From Chitinophagaceae bacterium (GTDB lineage: Bacteria; Bacteroidota; Bacteroidia; Chitinophagales; Chitinophagaceae): 64,000 bases of DNA. Shown piece after piece: positions 44,726 to 54,295 of the stretch; the first letter of the stretch is position 1, and every line of letters begins with the position of its first letter. The stretch spans positions 1 through 64,000 of the forward strand of contig JAFKGR010000006.1 in NCBI GenBank assembly GCA_017307735.1. The letters are read 5' to 3'. Below the pieces are notes generated by a model. The model had not been told where the DNA came from. It made no database searches and was given only the letters and a program-made list of their open reading frames with translations. The position numbers and the translations under genes are program-made.

Positions 44726-46798
44726 TCATTTCAAATCCATCATCATCCGGTTGATAATTCCGGCCCAGATATAGGTGCGGTGGTAACCTCCCCAGATTGA
44801 ATCAGGATCATAGAACTCCCATATTTCATGATCCTTTCTCAAAACACCAATCATATTTTCCTTCACCTTTTCCACCAGTTCCCTGGCTGTTTTTTTATAG
44901 CCATATTCCAACAAACCTCTTTCTATCAGGTAATCCCATTGAATCCAGACCGGGCCATTCCAATAACCGCGCGGCTGATAATACGGATCATCGGCAGCCA
45001 GAGAAGGCACTCCGTACCTTCTCCAGAAAGAAGAAGTATTTGTCAAATGTTTTACGAGTGACGCCGCCTGACTTTTATTCGCAATGCCCGCCCACAAAGG
45101 CATGAAACCAATAATTTCTTTTCGTTTGAGATCATTTTTATTTTTAAATGTGAAGGAATTGTCCTTCATGTTTACATTGTAATAAAACTTTGTTTCCGGA
45201 TCCCAGAATGTCTTATCTATTAAAGCAAATCTCTTCTGATAATCTTTTTTCCAATTCTCAGCTTCCTTATTTAAGTGAAGAATCCTCGCCATTTTTTCAA
45301 GAGATTTTGCTTCCATGACAAGCATACAGTTCAGATCCACCGATTCAAAATTTGACGGATAACCCACCTGATCCCAAACAGCAACTTTTGAATCACGTAC
45401 GGATTCCAATATGGCTTCCCCTCCCCATTCACATAACCCATCATGATCTTTGTCGCGGTTTGAAACAAAAAAATTATAAAATTTCTCAGATGACTGATAC
45501 ATCTCTTTCAGAAAAGAAGTGTCTTTGGTGATTTTAAAGACTTCCCAATTCAACCAGGAATACCACGGAGCCGAAGAAGTAAGCTCTCCGTTTTCCTCAA
45601 TCACCTCATCCAGATACGGACCTGTGCGGTAATTGATATAACCATTTGGGTGTTGCCTTTCAGCAAAAACTTTTTGAGAGTTCATGGCGCTTTTTGGATC
45701 AATGAATGCATACGCCAGCATGGAAATACTTTCGTGAAATACCTGCCCGCCATGTCCCCAACCCCAATGCGGCTCGCGTGAAAAGACATAATAGTTGTAT
45801 TGCAGATTTCCTTCGGGAGGAAGAAAAACCTGGCGCATCATATTGCACGAACTCCAATACAAATACATGGATGCTGAATCTTTAAAAGGAGATGGAGGAG
45901 TGTTAGCAAATAATTTTTCATTCGCTTGTTGGAAGCTATCGATTTTCAAATTATCAGTTGCCCGGGCTTCGGATTGAAGCTCAGAAGAAGGTTTTTCCTG
46001 AGACTGAATAATTCTTGAAAATCTGAAATGAGCAGATTGATGTGCCGCAAGATCAAAATTATTTTGCAAGCCAATCAGCCTGGCAGAATCATTTTCAGAA
46101 TTTAGGGCCGAAGGAATTAATTCATCCAAATTGTAATTCTCAGAAAATAAGGGTTGAGCAGAATTCAAATTAACCCTCAACAAGCTTCTGATATTTTTCG
46201 TATATGGGATATTGTGAGATGTCACCCACCCATCCGGTACATCTGCATGTTCAAAAAAGACTTCATTTGCAGAAGTACCCTTTTCGATTTTGTGAAATGA
46301 GGTATTACTGATTTTGATAAACGGAAAGGCACTAAAATTTGTTCTTTGATTCAATTCATTTTTAATTTTCACATCCCAAAAAGTAGCGGTTGAACTGTAA
46401 ACAACCATCACAACATCCACCCTAATCCCCTTTACCGGATGGAAATAATATCGGACCATATCCGGATAAGAAAGCGTTATGACTGGTTTGGAATACATCT
46501 CTCCTACTTTGTAAATCCACCGTTTATTCAGATTAAATGCAATTCCGACCTCACCTGTTTTCTCAGTTACAAAATCTGCTCCTACAGAATCCTTATCGTA
46601 AATAAATCTCCAACCCTGATCGGGCGTGAAATGAGAACGGGACATGGCAGCCGCATAACCGGTATAGAGAGGGACTCCCTGACCTGCATTCAGATTAGAA
46701 AGAAAAGGCTTCTTCGTTTGAGCATTACTGTTAAACGAGAGCATCAAGCAAAAAGAAGCCAAATTAAAAATTCCCGCCTTTATCTTGTTTGGTATCAT
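44726..46798 (-). CDS. secreted GH63/GH37-like (alpha/alpha)6 glycoside hydrolase
   Basis: A 690-residue secreted enzyme (signal MIPNKIKAGIFNLASFCLMLSFNSNAQ). A beta-sandwich N-terminal part is followed from about 300 by an (alpha/alpha)6 barrel. Segments typical of trehalase/GH63-type enzymes are EPHWGWGHGGQVFHESI, HDGLCEWGGEAILES, VDLNCMLVMEAKSLEKMA, FWRRYGVPSLAADDPYY, GYWNGPVWIQWDYLIERGL and EIWEFYDPDSIWGGY. GH63 and GH37 invert alpha-glucosides or mannosylglycerate-type bonds; the substrate here is unknown. It lies between the beta-helix gene (29-bp gap) and the FGE-fusion gene (23-bp gap). Confidence 0.75.
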   Translation of the reverse strand: MIPNKIKAGIFNLASFCLMLSFNSNAQTKKPFLSNLNAGQGVPLYTGYAAAMSRSHFTPDQGWRFIYDKDSVGADFVTEKTGEVGIAFNLNKRWIYKVGEMYSKPVITLSYPDMVRYYFHPVKGIRVDVVMVVYSSTATFWDVKIKNELNQRTNFSAFPFIKISNTSFHKIEKGTSANEVFFEHADVPDGWVTSHNIPYTKNIRSLLRVNLNSAQPLFSENYNLDELIPSALNSENDSARLIGLQNNFDLAAHQSAHFRFSRIIQSQEKPSSELQSEARATDNLKIDSFQQANEKLFANTPPSPFKDSASMYLYWSSCNMMRQVFLPPEGNLQYNYYVFSREPHWGWGHGGQVFHESISMLAYAFIDPKSAMNSQKVFAERQHPNGYINYRTGPYLDEVIEENGELTSSAPWYSWLNWEVFKITKDTSFLKEMYQSSEKFYNFFVSNRDKDHDGLCEWGGEAILESVRDSKVAVWDQVGYPSNFESVDLNCMLVMEAKSLEKMARILHLNKEAENWKKDYQKRFALIDKTFWDPETKFYYNVNMKDNSFTFKNKNDLKRKEIIGFMPLWAGIANKSQAASLVKHLTNTSSFWRRYGVPSLAADDPYYQPRGYWNGPVWIQWDYLIERGLLEYGYKKTARELVEKVKENMIGVLRKDHEIWEFYDPDSIWGGYHRTYIWAGIINRMMMDLK

Positions 46799-46827
46799 TC
46801 CTTATTTCTGATTCCTTATTTTATTAA

Positions 46828-49035
46828 TCAATCAACATTAAAATCTTCTATCGGGTTTATGGTTGCATATAACATTCTGTAATCGCCATAATTTGCCTGC
46901 ACAATCTTTATCGTATGCTTACCCTTCAACGGAAGCACTATTTCATGATGGTAATCCGCATCAAAATGAATCTGAGATGCATCCCTGGCGTCAATAACTT
47001 TTTTCCCATCCACAAAAACCGTTACCATTTCTGAAGCAGTCACACCAATCACATATTTACCTTTGGGAAAATTGATGGTTCTTTCCGCAACCATCGCCGT
47101 ATGATTTGAGGGTACACTTACTTTACGGCCGTCCCAATAATTATTGTCTAATTCACCAACACTTGTCTCAAGAATAGGGTTTGATTTTTCTAATAGTTTA
47201 GAAAATTTATCAGAATATTTAACAGGATCGTTTGTAGAATCAAAAGTGAATAGTTTCACTTTCCAATCTCCATTAAAAAAAACTTTTTGATAACCAAACA
47301 AATAAGGAACCCCTGCACGATACTTCTTCCCAAAAGGTGACACTACTTCACCTCCATTGAATTCCAATTGCAAATCAATAGTTTCATTTTTCCCCGGATC
47401 GAAACTCAAAACTCCGGGAACAGTTCCACTGGTTGACGAAAGGTTATTTACACCTGATGATTTATTTATTTCCCATTTTCCCTTTGGACCTTGAATTTCA
47501 AAATGCATTTTTCCTGAGGGGTCCGTACTTACCCACCAAAGAATCGGTGAACGAAAATCGTAGGGCCCCCACTGGGTCATCATAATATATTTTCTTCCCC
47601 TGAAATAATCCTTCGGAAGCATAGAGTTCTTAGCGCTTTCCGGTTTTCTAAGCAGCGTATCAGAAAATATGGGTTCTTTAAAAGTTACATTATCCCCGTT
47701 GTTTTTAATGCTTATATTTTTTACAGTTGTATCGATTTGTATCCAGTCAACACTGTTTTTTATGCTGTTATTTTTTATTTCAATGTCTTTGCTATTCGAA
47801 AAAGAAAAGACTTTTTTCAAACCGGAAAAAGAATTATTATCAATTTTATAATCTTTGCTATATACATCAATTCTTTTATCATACTGTCCAGACATCACTC
47901 TGCCGGGCGTTGACCAAAGTTGAATACCGGTTCTTCCATCTGAAATCTGGTTCCCGATAAATTGATTGTCCTGTCCCTGTTCGATGGCAATTCCTGTGCT
48001 GTTGGATTTCATCTCATTCCCCTGAAACAAAGTGTGGTGGCTGTAACCGGCCCACACACCATAATCACAACCTTCAATGTAATTATCTATAATTCTGTTT
48101 CGGCTGAAAGTCGCTTCCACCCCATTTGCGGGAGCAAAAGAAAAATCATTTCCATAAATCAGGTTATCATTAGAGCCTCCCAAACCTGTTTCCAAAGTTG
48201 AATAACCTGCCCACAAAAAAATTCCGTCTCCGCTGTGGGTAGCTGAATTGAAAGCGATGACATTATGAGAACTCTGTTCGTAAACAAGGATGGCGGCTGC
48301 ATCTTGTCCGCGGTAATAATAACCATCGCTCACCCCACGTACATTCCAATCCACTTTATTATTCATCAATCGCAGAAAAGAACTTCTGTACAATCCCATT
48401 CCGATTCCCGAATTAAAAGAGAAATTATTATTGTAAACATTCCCCCCCTTGCATCCCACCATCATCAATCCGCATTGCCCTTGTGTTATCAGACTGTTTT
48501 TGACAATCAGGCTATCACAATTTTTCAGATAGATACCCGCGCCAAATCTCATCCATTGATCTTTCTCATTATCGTGATAACTCTGCCAGTCGCTCAAATC
48601 TTCACGAAGGCGATTGGAGTTTAAATGCTGGCGAAAATTGTTGCTCAAATCACTACTGTCTATTAAAATATGTTTCACATGCTTTGCAAGCAATCCTATT
48701 TTATATCCTTTGATCTTTGCATTTTTTATAGTGATAGCAGAACCGGGCTTTACATAAATTCCCACACCTGAAAAATTATCCGGTCTTGTTTTATCACTCG
48801 CCCCCTGCAGCACCGACCCGTTAAAATCAACTACAATGTTATTTCCATCGATCACAATTGCGCCATTCTTTAAATCATTGCTTCCATTTAATTTATATAT
48901 CCCTTTTTTTATAATTACAGAATGAGTAATTACCATCCCATCCCGAAGCGGTACGACAGGAATATTTTGTGCTGAAATATTTACAGAAATATTCAAAAAC
49001 AATATTGTCATCCAACCAAAGAGAAAAACTTTCAT
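46828..49035 (-). CDS. secreted right-handed parallel beta-helix protein
   Basis: A 735-residue secreted protein (signal MKVFLFGWMTILFLNISVNISAQ). Residues about 40-430 are beta-helix coils with repeated N-x-I/V patterns (IVIDGNNIVVDFNGSVLQG, SLIVKNSLITQGQCGLMMVG, HTLFQGNEMKSNSTGIAIEQ, KDIEIKNNSIKN). This is the fold of polysaccharide lyases and NosD-like proteins. The C-terminal about 130 residues (YVIGVTASEMVTVFVDGKKVIDAR, HEIVLPLKGKHTIKIVQANYG) resemble a PA14-type carbohydrate-binding module. Catalytic residues cannot be assigned by eye, so it could be a lyase/hydrolase or a binding protein. It is the second gene of the hydrolase unit. Confidence 0.75.
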   Translation of the reverse strand: MKVFLFGWMTILFLNISVNISAQNIPVVPLRDGMVITHSVIIKKGIYKLNGSNDLKNGAIVIDGNNIVVDFNGSVLQGASDKTRPDNFSGVGIYVKPGSAITIKNAKIKGYKIGLLAKHVKHILIDSSDLSNNFRQHLNSNRLREDLSDWQSYHDNEKDQWMRFGAGIYLKNCDSLIVKNSLITQGQCGLMMVGCKGGNVYNNNFSFNSGIGMGLYRSSFLRLMNNKVDWNVRGVSDGYYYRGQDAAAILVYEQSSHNVIAFNSATHSGDGIFLWAGYSTLETGLGGSNDNLIYGNDFSFAPANGVEATFSRNRIIDNYIEGCDYGVWAGYSHHTLFQGNEMKSNSTGIAIEQGQDNQFIGNQISDGRTGIQLWSTPGRVMSGQYDKRIDVYSKDYKIDNNSFSGLKKVFSFSNSKDIEIKNNSIKNSVDWIQIDTTVKNISIKNNGDNVTFKEPIFSDTLLRKPESAKNSMLPKDYFRGRKYIMMTQWGPYDFRSPILWWVSTDPSGKMHFEIQGPKGKWEINKSSGVNNLSSTSGTVPGVLSFDPGKNETIDLQLEFNGGEVVSPFGKKYRAGVPYLFGYQKVFFNGDWKVKLFTFDSTNDPVKYSDKFSKLLEKSNPILETSVGELDNNYWDGRKVSVPSNHTAMVAERTINFPKGKYVIGVTASEMVTVFVDGKKVIDARDASQIHFDADYHHEIVLPLKGKHTIKIVQANYGDYRMLYATINPIEDFNVD

Positions 49036-49081
49036 TTGCTTTTTAATTCATTTTGGCTAATTATCTAACCAGTACAAATAA

Positions 49082-51160
49082 TCAATTTTCCACTACAGGA
49101 AATTCCGATATCCTGAGTGTCGTACATCCATAAGGAATCAAGGTGACTGAAACTACTTTACCATTTTTTGGCATCGATTGCGGACTGTATGGCAACGGGC
49201 CGGCGCTTCCATTGTACAATTGCCAATCGGGCAATTCCACTGCCTGTGCAATGATGGATATGGGAGCATGATCCGGTTCCCAGGGTGTTTCAGAAACCAC
49301 AGAATTTTTAACGACTTCAAATTTTTGTTGCCATTCCTTTTGCGGAACTGCCATCAACCCGTAATTCCAGGATGACAATGGATGCACTTCAAAATAATCT
49401 CCATACTTATCATCATTTTTCACTTTCTTCCAATCCTCCTGAATTTTGAGTGCATAAACGAGAGGGCCGCGCTCAACTGACACCGAATTTTCATTCCATC
49501 TTTGCTGGCTTATTTCCATCGGCAAAAACAATGTCACAACATCTCCATCTCTCCATTCCCTGTCAATTTTGACAACCTGGTTACCTGACGGATTTTGAAC
49601 AACTTTTCCATTGACTGAAACAACTGCCTGCCTGCACCACCCGGGAATGCGCAAATGAAAAGGGAATGAAACTTTAGCACCTCTTTTTCTGTAAGTAAAT
49701 TTGATGGTTTCATCAAAAGGGTAATTTGTTTCTTCATCAAAATGCACTTCTTTGCCATCGGCTACTTTAAGCGTCACCGAAGAAGGTGCATACAAAAGGG
49801 CGGCCACACCTTTGTCTTCTGATGCCATCCACAAATGTTGGGTAAACTTTGGCCATCCCTGGTGCATGTTGGAAGTACAGCAGGGGTATCCCGTCAGTAC
49901 TCCGTAACAATTATCTGTGCCGTCGTAAGCTGTGATAAAGTTGCGTTCCTGGCGGGATATTAAAACCTGGTTTGCCTGCTGGTAATATTGATGGGTCATA
50001 TAATCATGACTTGCCTGAGTGGGCAATGCATTGTAGGCCACTTTTTCCAGATGATCCATATACCTGACATCTCCGGTGATGCCCATGATATTTTCTAACG
50101 AATACATCATTTCCACTGCCGAACAAAACTCTGAACCCTGTGTGGGTGCATTGCCATGTGTCATTTCATCGGCACCGTACATTCCCTGTGGTTGTCCGAT
50201 AAATTTTCTGATATCATCAAAACCCTTCTGTACAGATTCAGAAAATTTTTTATCCGGATCCTGTTGGGAATAAACCACAGGTTCTTTGATCCCCTGTGCA
50301 AGATTGACGCCGTGGATTGTAAAAATTTGTCCCAATTTACCTGAGCTTAAAAAAGTATCTGTCCAGTCAAAAGTTTGTTTGTGAATTAATTTTGCCAAAT
50401 CGAGCAAGGATTGATCACCTGTAATATTGTAAAGCCAATAGACAACCAGAAGATTATCTCCGCCTCTCTGTGCTCCCCACCAACTCCAGTAATTCAGAGG
50501 TGTCTTTGGAAGCTCCTGGAGCTGATAATGAAAATATCTGGTCATCAGATTAATGACTCTCTGATCGCCGGTAGCGCTGTAAAATTGCTTTAACACTTTC
50601 AGCATCACCATTTTTGGCCACCAGTCCTGCGGGCGGTCACGCTGCAAACCCGGTTCAGGAGTGGGTTTCACCTTTTGTGGGCTCGGGCCGAAATATCCAT
50701 CTGGCTCCTGGTTTTTAATTGACCATTCAATCCATGGTTGTACTTTAGCTTTTAGCTCTTTGTCATTTAAAATATAGGCCAGCGGTACAAGCCCGTCCAG
50801 CCAATAAGGGCCTCTTTCCCAAACATCACCATCGCCGCCAAGCCAACCATTTCTTTTTCCCATCACCTGGCTGTACAAAGAATCAAGATGCCCCGTTGAT
50901 CCGTTTTTCATAATGACCAGTTGTTTATATAACCAACCTTCCGGTTTGATAGCCCCAATTGGTAATTCAATGAAAGGCCTGGGTTGAAGTGGTGCGCGAT
51001 TTTGATAAAAATCGGTTTTTATGGTAGTATCGCGATCTGTCTGAAGAGTTGATAAATCAGAAGTTGATGTTGAAGTTGAAGGTAAAGTCATCTCTGAAAA
51101 GGAATAAAATGGTAAAACAAAAACGATAAAATATTTAAACAGTGAATGTCTATGATGCAT
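49082..51160 (-). CDS. secreted GH127-type beta-L-arabinofuranosidase
   Basis: A 692-residue enzyme with a signal peptide and a Ser/Thr-rich linker (about 24-45), then the (alpha/alpha)6 DUF1680/GH127 domain (ELPIGAIKPEGWLYKQL, DGDVWERGPYWLDGLVPLAY). The characterised GH127 catalytic set (Glu and Cys plus a vicinal Cys pair that bind zinc) is conserved: Glu344 and Cys346 in QGSEFCSAVEMMYSLE, Cys427 and Cys428 in GYPCCTSNMHQG. The C-terminus is beta-rich. It removes terminal beta-L-arabinofuranose in characterised relatives; related families (e.g. GH146) share the fold, so specificity is inferred. It heads the five-gene minus-strand unit and is divergent from lacI. Confidence 0.85.
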   Translation of the reverse strand: MHHRHSLFKYFIVFVLPFYSFSEMTLPSTSTSTSDLSTLQTDRDTTIKTDFYQNRAPLQPRPFIELPIGAIKPEGWLYKQLVIMKNGSTGHLDSLYSQVMGKRNGWLGGDGDVWERGPYWLDGLVPLAYILNDKELKAKVQPWIEWSIKNQEPDGYFGPSPQKVKPTPEPGLQRDRPQDWWPKMVMLKVLKQFYSATGDQRVINLMTRYFHYQLQELPKTPLNYWSWWGAQRGGDNLLVVYWLYNITGDQSLLDLAKLIHKQTFDWTDTFLSSGKLGQIFTIHGVNLAQGIKEPVVYSQQDPDKKFSESVQKGFDDIRKFIGQPQGMYGADEMTHGNAPTQGSEFCSAVEMMYSLENIMGITGDVRYMDHLEKVAYNALPTQASHDYMTHQYYQQANQVLISRQERNFITAYDGTDNCYGVLTGYPCCTSNMHQGWPKFTQHLWMASEDKGVAALLYAPSSVTLKVADGKEVHFDEETNYPFDETIKFTYRKRGAKVSFPFHLRIPGWCRQAVVSVNGKVVQNPSGNQVVKIDREWRDGDVVTLFLPMEISQQRWNENSVSVERGPLVYALKIQEDWKKVKNDDKYGDYFEVHPLSSWNYGLMAVPQKEWQQKFEVVKNSVVSETPWEPDHAPISIIAQAVELPDWQLYNGSAGPLPYSPQSMPKNGKVVSVTLIPYGCTTLRISEFPVVEN

Positions 51161-51282
51161 GATGTAATTTTAATTTGAAAGCGGGTATATTTTTTTATCA
51201 GCGTTCTTTCCGGTTGTTTTCAAATATATCTAACAAAAGATGAAGTAAATTACAGAGCCACGTATTTTTCAGAGATATCTTT

Positions 51283-51311
51283 AAAATAACGTTTCCGGCA
51301 ACGATTGCAGT
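51283..51311. promoter_or_regulatory. putative LacI-family operator, copy 2
   Basis: Identical over 29 bp to 38265-38293 (core at 51289-51308). It lies in the divergent region, 40 bp ahead of the lacI start and 123 bp ahead of the GH127 start. A TATATTTG at 51228-51221 (minus strand) is a possible -7 element for the GH127 unit; its -33 element is weak. The orientation relative to the minus-strand gene is the same as at copy 1. Confidence 0.75.
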
Positions 51312-51350
51312 AAAAATAAAAGGGATTATTAATTTCTTATTATTGTAAAA

Positions 51351-52361
51351 ATGAGTAAACAGCAGGCCACGATAAAAGACATAGCAAGGAAGCTAAGGAT
51401 CTCAGTATCCACGGTTTCGAGAGCATTGCGCAACCTGCATGACGTAAATCCGGAAACAAGAAAAAATGTACTGGAGCTTGCAAAACAACTCAACTACGAA
51501 CCTAATTACATTGCACAAAGCCTCATCAATAAAAAGACCCGCATCATCGGTGTCATTGTACCTGTGATCGCATCGTCTGTATTCAGTCGCATCCTCGCCG
51601 GCATGAACGATGCCGCACAAAAACACGGATATCAATTAATGATTTGCCAATCGAATGAGAATGCAGAACATGAGGCAGAACTCATACGCCAACTGGCTTC
51701 TTTCAAAATTGACGGACTGCTCGTTTCAGTCTCAGGCCAGACAAAGCATGAAGAAGCTTTCGACCTTCTGAAACAAAAAGAAATACCCGTCGTTTTCTTC
51801 GACAGGGTACTACCGAATATTGAAGCGCCAAAAGTAATTGTGGACGAATTTCAAAGTGCTTTTACGGCTGTCGAGCATCTTATCAATTGCGGACACAAAA
51901 GAATTGCACATCTTGGTGGCCCGCCACACCTGTCAATTTGCAAAGACAGATTAAATGGGTATTTGGCAGCATTAAAAAAGTATAAAGTGCCGGTAAATAA
52001 AAAACTGATTCTTTCATGTGAGAATTTCGAGGATGATGCACTAAAAAATATTCAGCGGCTTTTTTCACAAAAACCTTTTCCTGACGCTGTCTTTGCAATT
52101 AATGATGCTTCAGCCATAATTCTTATCAAATATCTAAACAAGAAAGGAATCAAAATTCCGGAAGAAGTAGCTGTTATTGGTTTTAATAATGACCACATCA
52201 GTGAAATTATTGAACCGGCGCTTACCACTATTATGCTTCCATGCGCCGACATCGGACACATTGCGGTGGATATTCTGGTAAGGAGGATTAATGACCCAAA
52301 TCAGCTACCCCAAACCGTTACACTTCACAGCAATCTTATCATCAGAGATTCATCACAATAA
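51351..52361 (+). CDS. LacI/GalR-family transcriptional regulator of the PUL
   Basis: A 336-residue regulator. The N-terminal helix-turn-helix (ATIKDIARKLRISVSTVSRALRN, residues about 6-28) and hinge (NYEPNYIAQSLINKKTRIIG) are canonical. They are followed by a periplasmic-binding-protein-like effector domain (VIVPVIASSVFSRILAGM, HLGGPPHLSICKDRLNGY, VIGFNNDHISEIIEPALTTI). The effector is presumably a sugar released by the pathway. It lies 5 bp ahead of the GH2 gene and starts the lacI-GH2-galM unit. The 29-bp element in front of it suggests autoregulation. Confidence 0.93.
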   Translation: MSKQQATIKDIARKLRISVSTVSRALRNLHDVNPETRKNVLELAKQLNYEPNYIAQSLINKKTRIIGVIVPVIASSVFSRILAGMNDAAQKHGYQLMICQSNENAEHEAELIRQLASFKIDGLLVSVSGQTKHEEAFDLLKQKEIPVVFFDRVLPNIEAPKVIVDEFQSAFTAVEHLINCGHKRIAHLGGPPHLSICKDRLNGYLAALKKYKVPVNKKLILSCENFEDDALKNIQRLFSQKPFPDAVFAINDASAIILIKYLNKKGIKIPEEVAVIGFNNDHISEIIEPALTTIMLPCADIGHIAVDILVRRINDPNQLPQTVTLHSNLIIRDSSQ

Positions 52362-52366
52362 TAATC

Positions 52367-54214
52367 ATGAAAAAACTTTGCTTACCCGTTTTAGGAATTC
52401 TGTTTTTCGTGTCTCCCCAACTGTCAGGTCAGGGTCAATGGAATGTCGTCCCCGGTAAAATCACCACCCCCTGGGCTACCAATGTAAATCAGCAACAACC
52501 GCTTCCAGAATATCCGCGCCCACAACTGGTGAGGAAGGAATGGCAAAACCTCAATGGTCTTTGGGATTATGCCATCGTTGACAAAAATCAAAATGCCATT
52601 CCCAAAACTTTTGATGGGAAAATTCTCGTTCCCTATCCAATAGAATCTGCATTATCAGGCGTTGGAAAAAAAGTTGGCAAAGACAATTTTCTCTGGTACA
52701 GGAAAAATTTTCAAATAGAAAAAAATCTCAAAAACAAAAAACTCATTTTGCATTTCGGTGCGGTTGACTGGCAAACTGCAATTTTCATCAATGGAAAACA
52801 AGCGGGAACTCACGAAGGCGGTTACGATCCGTTCTCATTCGACATTACGCCCTATTTGAAAAAAGGCAGGACACAGGAAATTGCTATTCGCGTTTGGGAT
52901 CCAACAGATGCAGGGCCGCAGCCACGCGGCAAACAGGTTTCTAACCCGGAAGGAATCTGGTACACTTCCGTTACCGGCATCTGGCAAACGGTGTGGATAG
53001 AGGAAGTTCCAACTACTTACATCATTTCCACAAAACAAACTCCGGATATTGACAATCATGTATTAAACATTGAAACATTTATAGAAGAATCCCTCCCTGG
53101 TGATCAAATAAATGTTATAGCTCTCAAAAAGGGAATTGTCGCAGCGAAATCAACAGGAAATGCCGACGGAAATATCCAACTGAAAATTCCTGATCCGGTT
53201 TTTTGGTCGCCCGGCAATCCATTTTTATACGATTTGAAAATACAAATCATCAGGAAAGGAAAAGTGATCGATGAAGCGGCTTCCTATTTCGCATTCCGAA
53301 AAATATCTATGGAAAAAGACAACAAAGGAATTCAGCGCATGATGTTGAATCACCAATTTGTTTTTCAATTTGGCCCGTTAGATCAGGGATGGTGGCCAGA
53401 TGGGCTTTACACAGCGCCAACAGAAGAAGCAACGCTCAATGATCTGGTGAAAACAAAAGGAATGGGATTCAACATGATTCGAAAACATGTGAAGGTTGAA
53501 CCAGCCAGATGGTATCACGATTGTGACAGTCTGGGAATTTTGGTTTGGCAGGATATGCCGAGTGGTGATTTGGGTGACAATGCATGGAACAGCCATCCGG
53601 GAATTATTTCAGGGAAAAATTTAGACAAGAACAGAAGTCCGGAATCAGAAGCCATCTATCGCAAAGAATGGAAAGCCATCATAGATGCTTTGTATAATTT
53701 TCCCTGCATTGTTGTGTGGGTTCCATTCAATGAAGCGTGGGGCGAATTTAAAACAAGAGAAATTACGGCATGGACAAAAAATTATGATCCTTCCAGATTG
53801 GTGAATAGTGCGAGTGGTGGCAATTTCCTGCAAACAGGTGATATTCTCGACATACATAATTATCCCGATCCTGAAATGCCAACTCCGGCCATTTTTGGTT
53901 CGAAACAAATTTTAGTATTGGGTGAATTCGGTGGACTGGGTTTACCCATAGAAGGCCACACCTGGATGCAAAAAGGGAACTGGGGATACCAGAGTTTTAA
54001 AAATGCGGATGAATTAAGAAAGAGGTACAGTGAACTGATTCAAAATGTAAATAATCTAATCCCTTTAGGTTTGTCGGCGGCTGTTTATACACAAACCACC
54101 GATGTTGAAAACGAAATCAACGGACTTATGACTTACGACAGAAAGGTTATTAAGATGGGAGAAAAAGAAATTCATGAAATCAACCAGAAACTTTATCAAC
54201 ACAAAATTCAATAG
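52367..54214 (+). CDS. secreted GH2-family glycoside hydrolase
   Basis: A 615-residue exported enzyme (signal MKKLCLPVLGILFFVSPQLSGQ) of the beta-galactosidase/beta-glucuronidase superfamily. It has a jelly-roll sugar-binding domain (RPQLVRKEWQNLNGLWDYAI, FINGKQAGTHEGGYDPFSFDIT), an Ig-like domain, and a TIM barrel. The acid/base Glu456 lies in FNEAWGEF and the probable nucleophile Glu520 in LVLGEFGGLG. The protein lacks the long C-terminal domains of E. coli LacZ. GH2 members remove terminal beta-galactose, glucuronate, mannose or alpha-L-arabinose; specificity cannot be read from the sequence. Confidence 0.88.
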   Translation: MKKLCLPVLGILFFVSPQLSGQGQWNVVPGKITTPWATNVNQQQPLPEYPRPQLVRKEWQNLNGLWDYAIVDKNQNAIPKTFDGKILVPYPIESALSGVGKKVGKDNFLWYRKNFQIEKNLKNKKLILHFGAVDWQTAIFINGKQAGTHEGGYDPFSFDITPYLKKGRTQEIAIRVWDPTDAGPQPRGKQVSNPEGIWYTSVTGIWQTVWIEEVPTTYIISTKQTPDIDNHVLNIETFIEESLPGDQINVIALKKGIVAAKSTGNADGNIQLKIPDPVFWSPGNPFLYDLKIQIIRKGKVIDEAASYFAFRKISMEKDNKGIQRMMLNHQFVFQFGPLDQGWWPDGLYTAPTEEATLNDLVKTKGMGFNMIRKHVKVEPARWYHDCDSLGILVWQDMPSGDLGDNAWNSHPGIISGKNLDKNRSPESEAIYRKEWKAIIDALYNFPCIVVWVPFNEAWGEFKTREITAWTKNYDPSRLVNSASGGNFLQTGDILDIHNYPDPEMPTPAIFGSKQILVLGEFGGLGLPIEGHTWMQKGNWGYQSFKNADELRKRYSELIQNVNNLIPLGLSAAVYTQTTDVENEINGLMTYDRKVIKMGEKEIHEINQKLYQHKIQ

Positions 54215-54295
54215 CAACGGAAAACATTCAATAATGATTCTTTAAAATAAAATCTTCATTCCTGACAACGGCAGTTTTAAAATCAAATACGGTTT

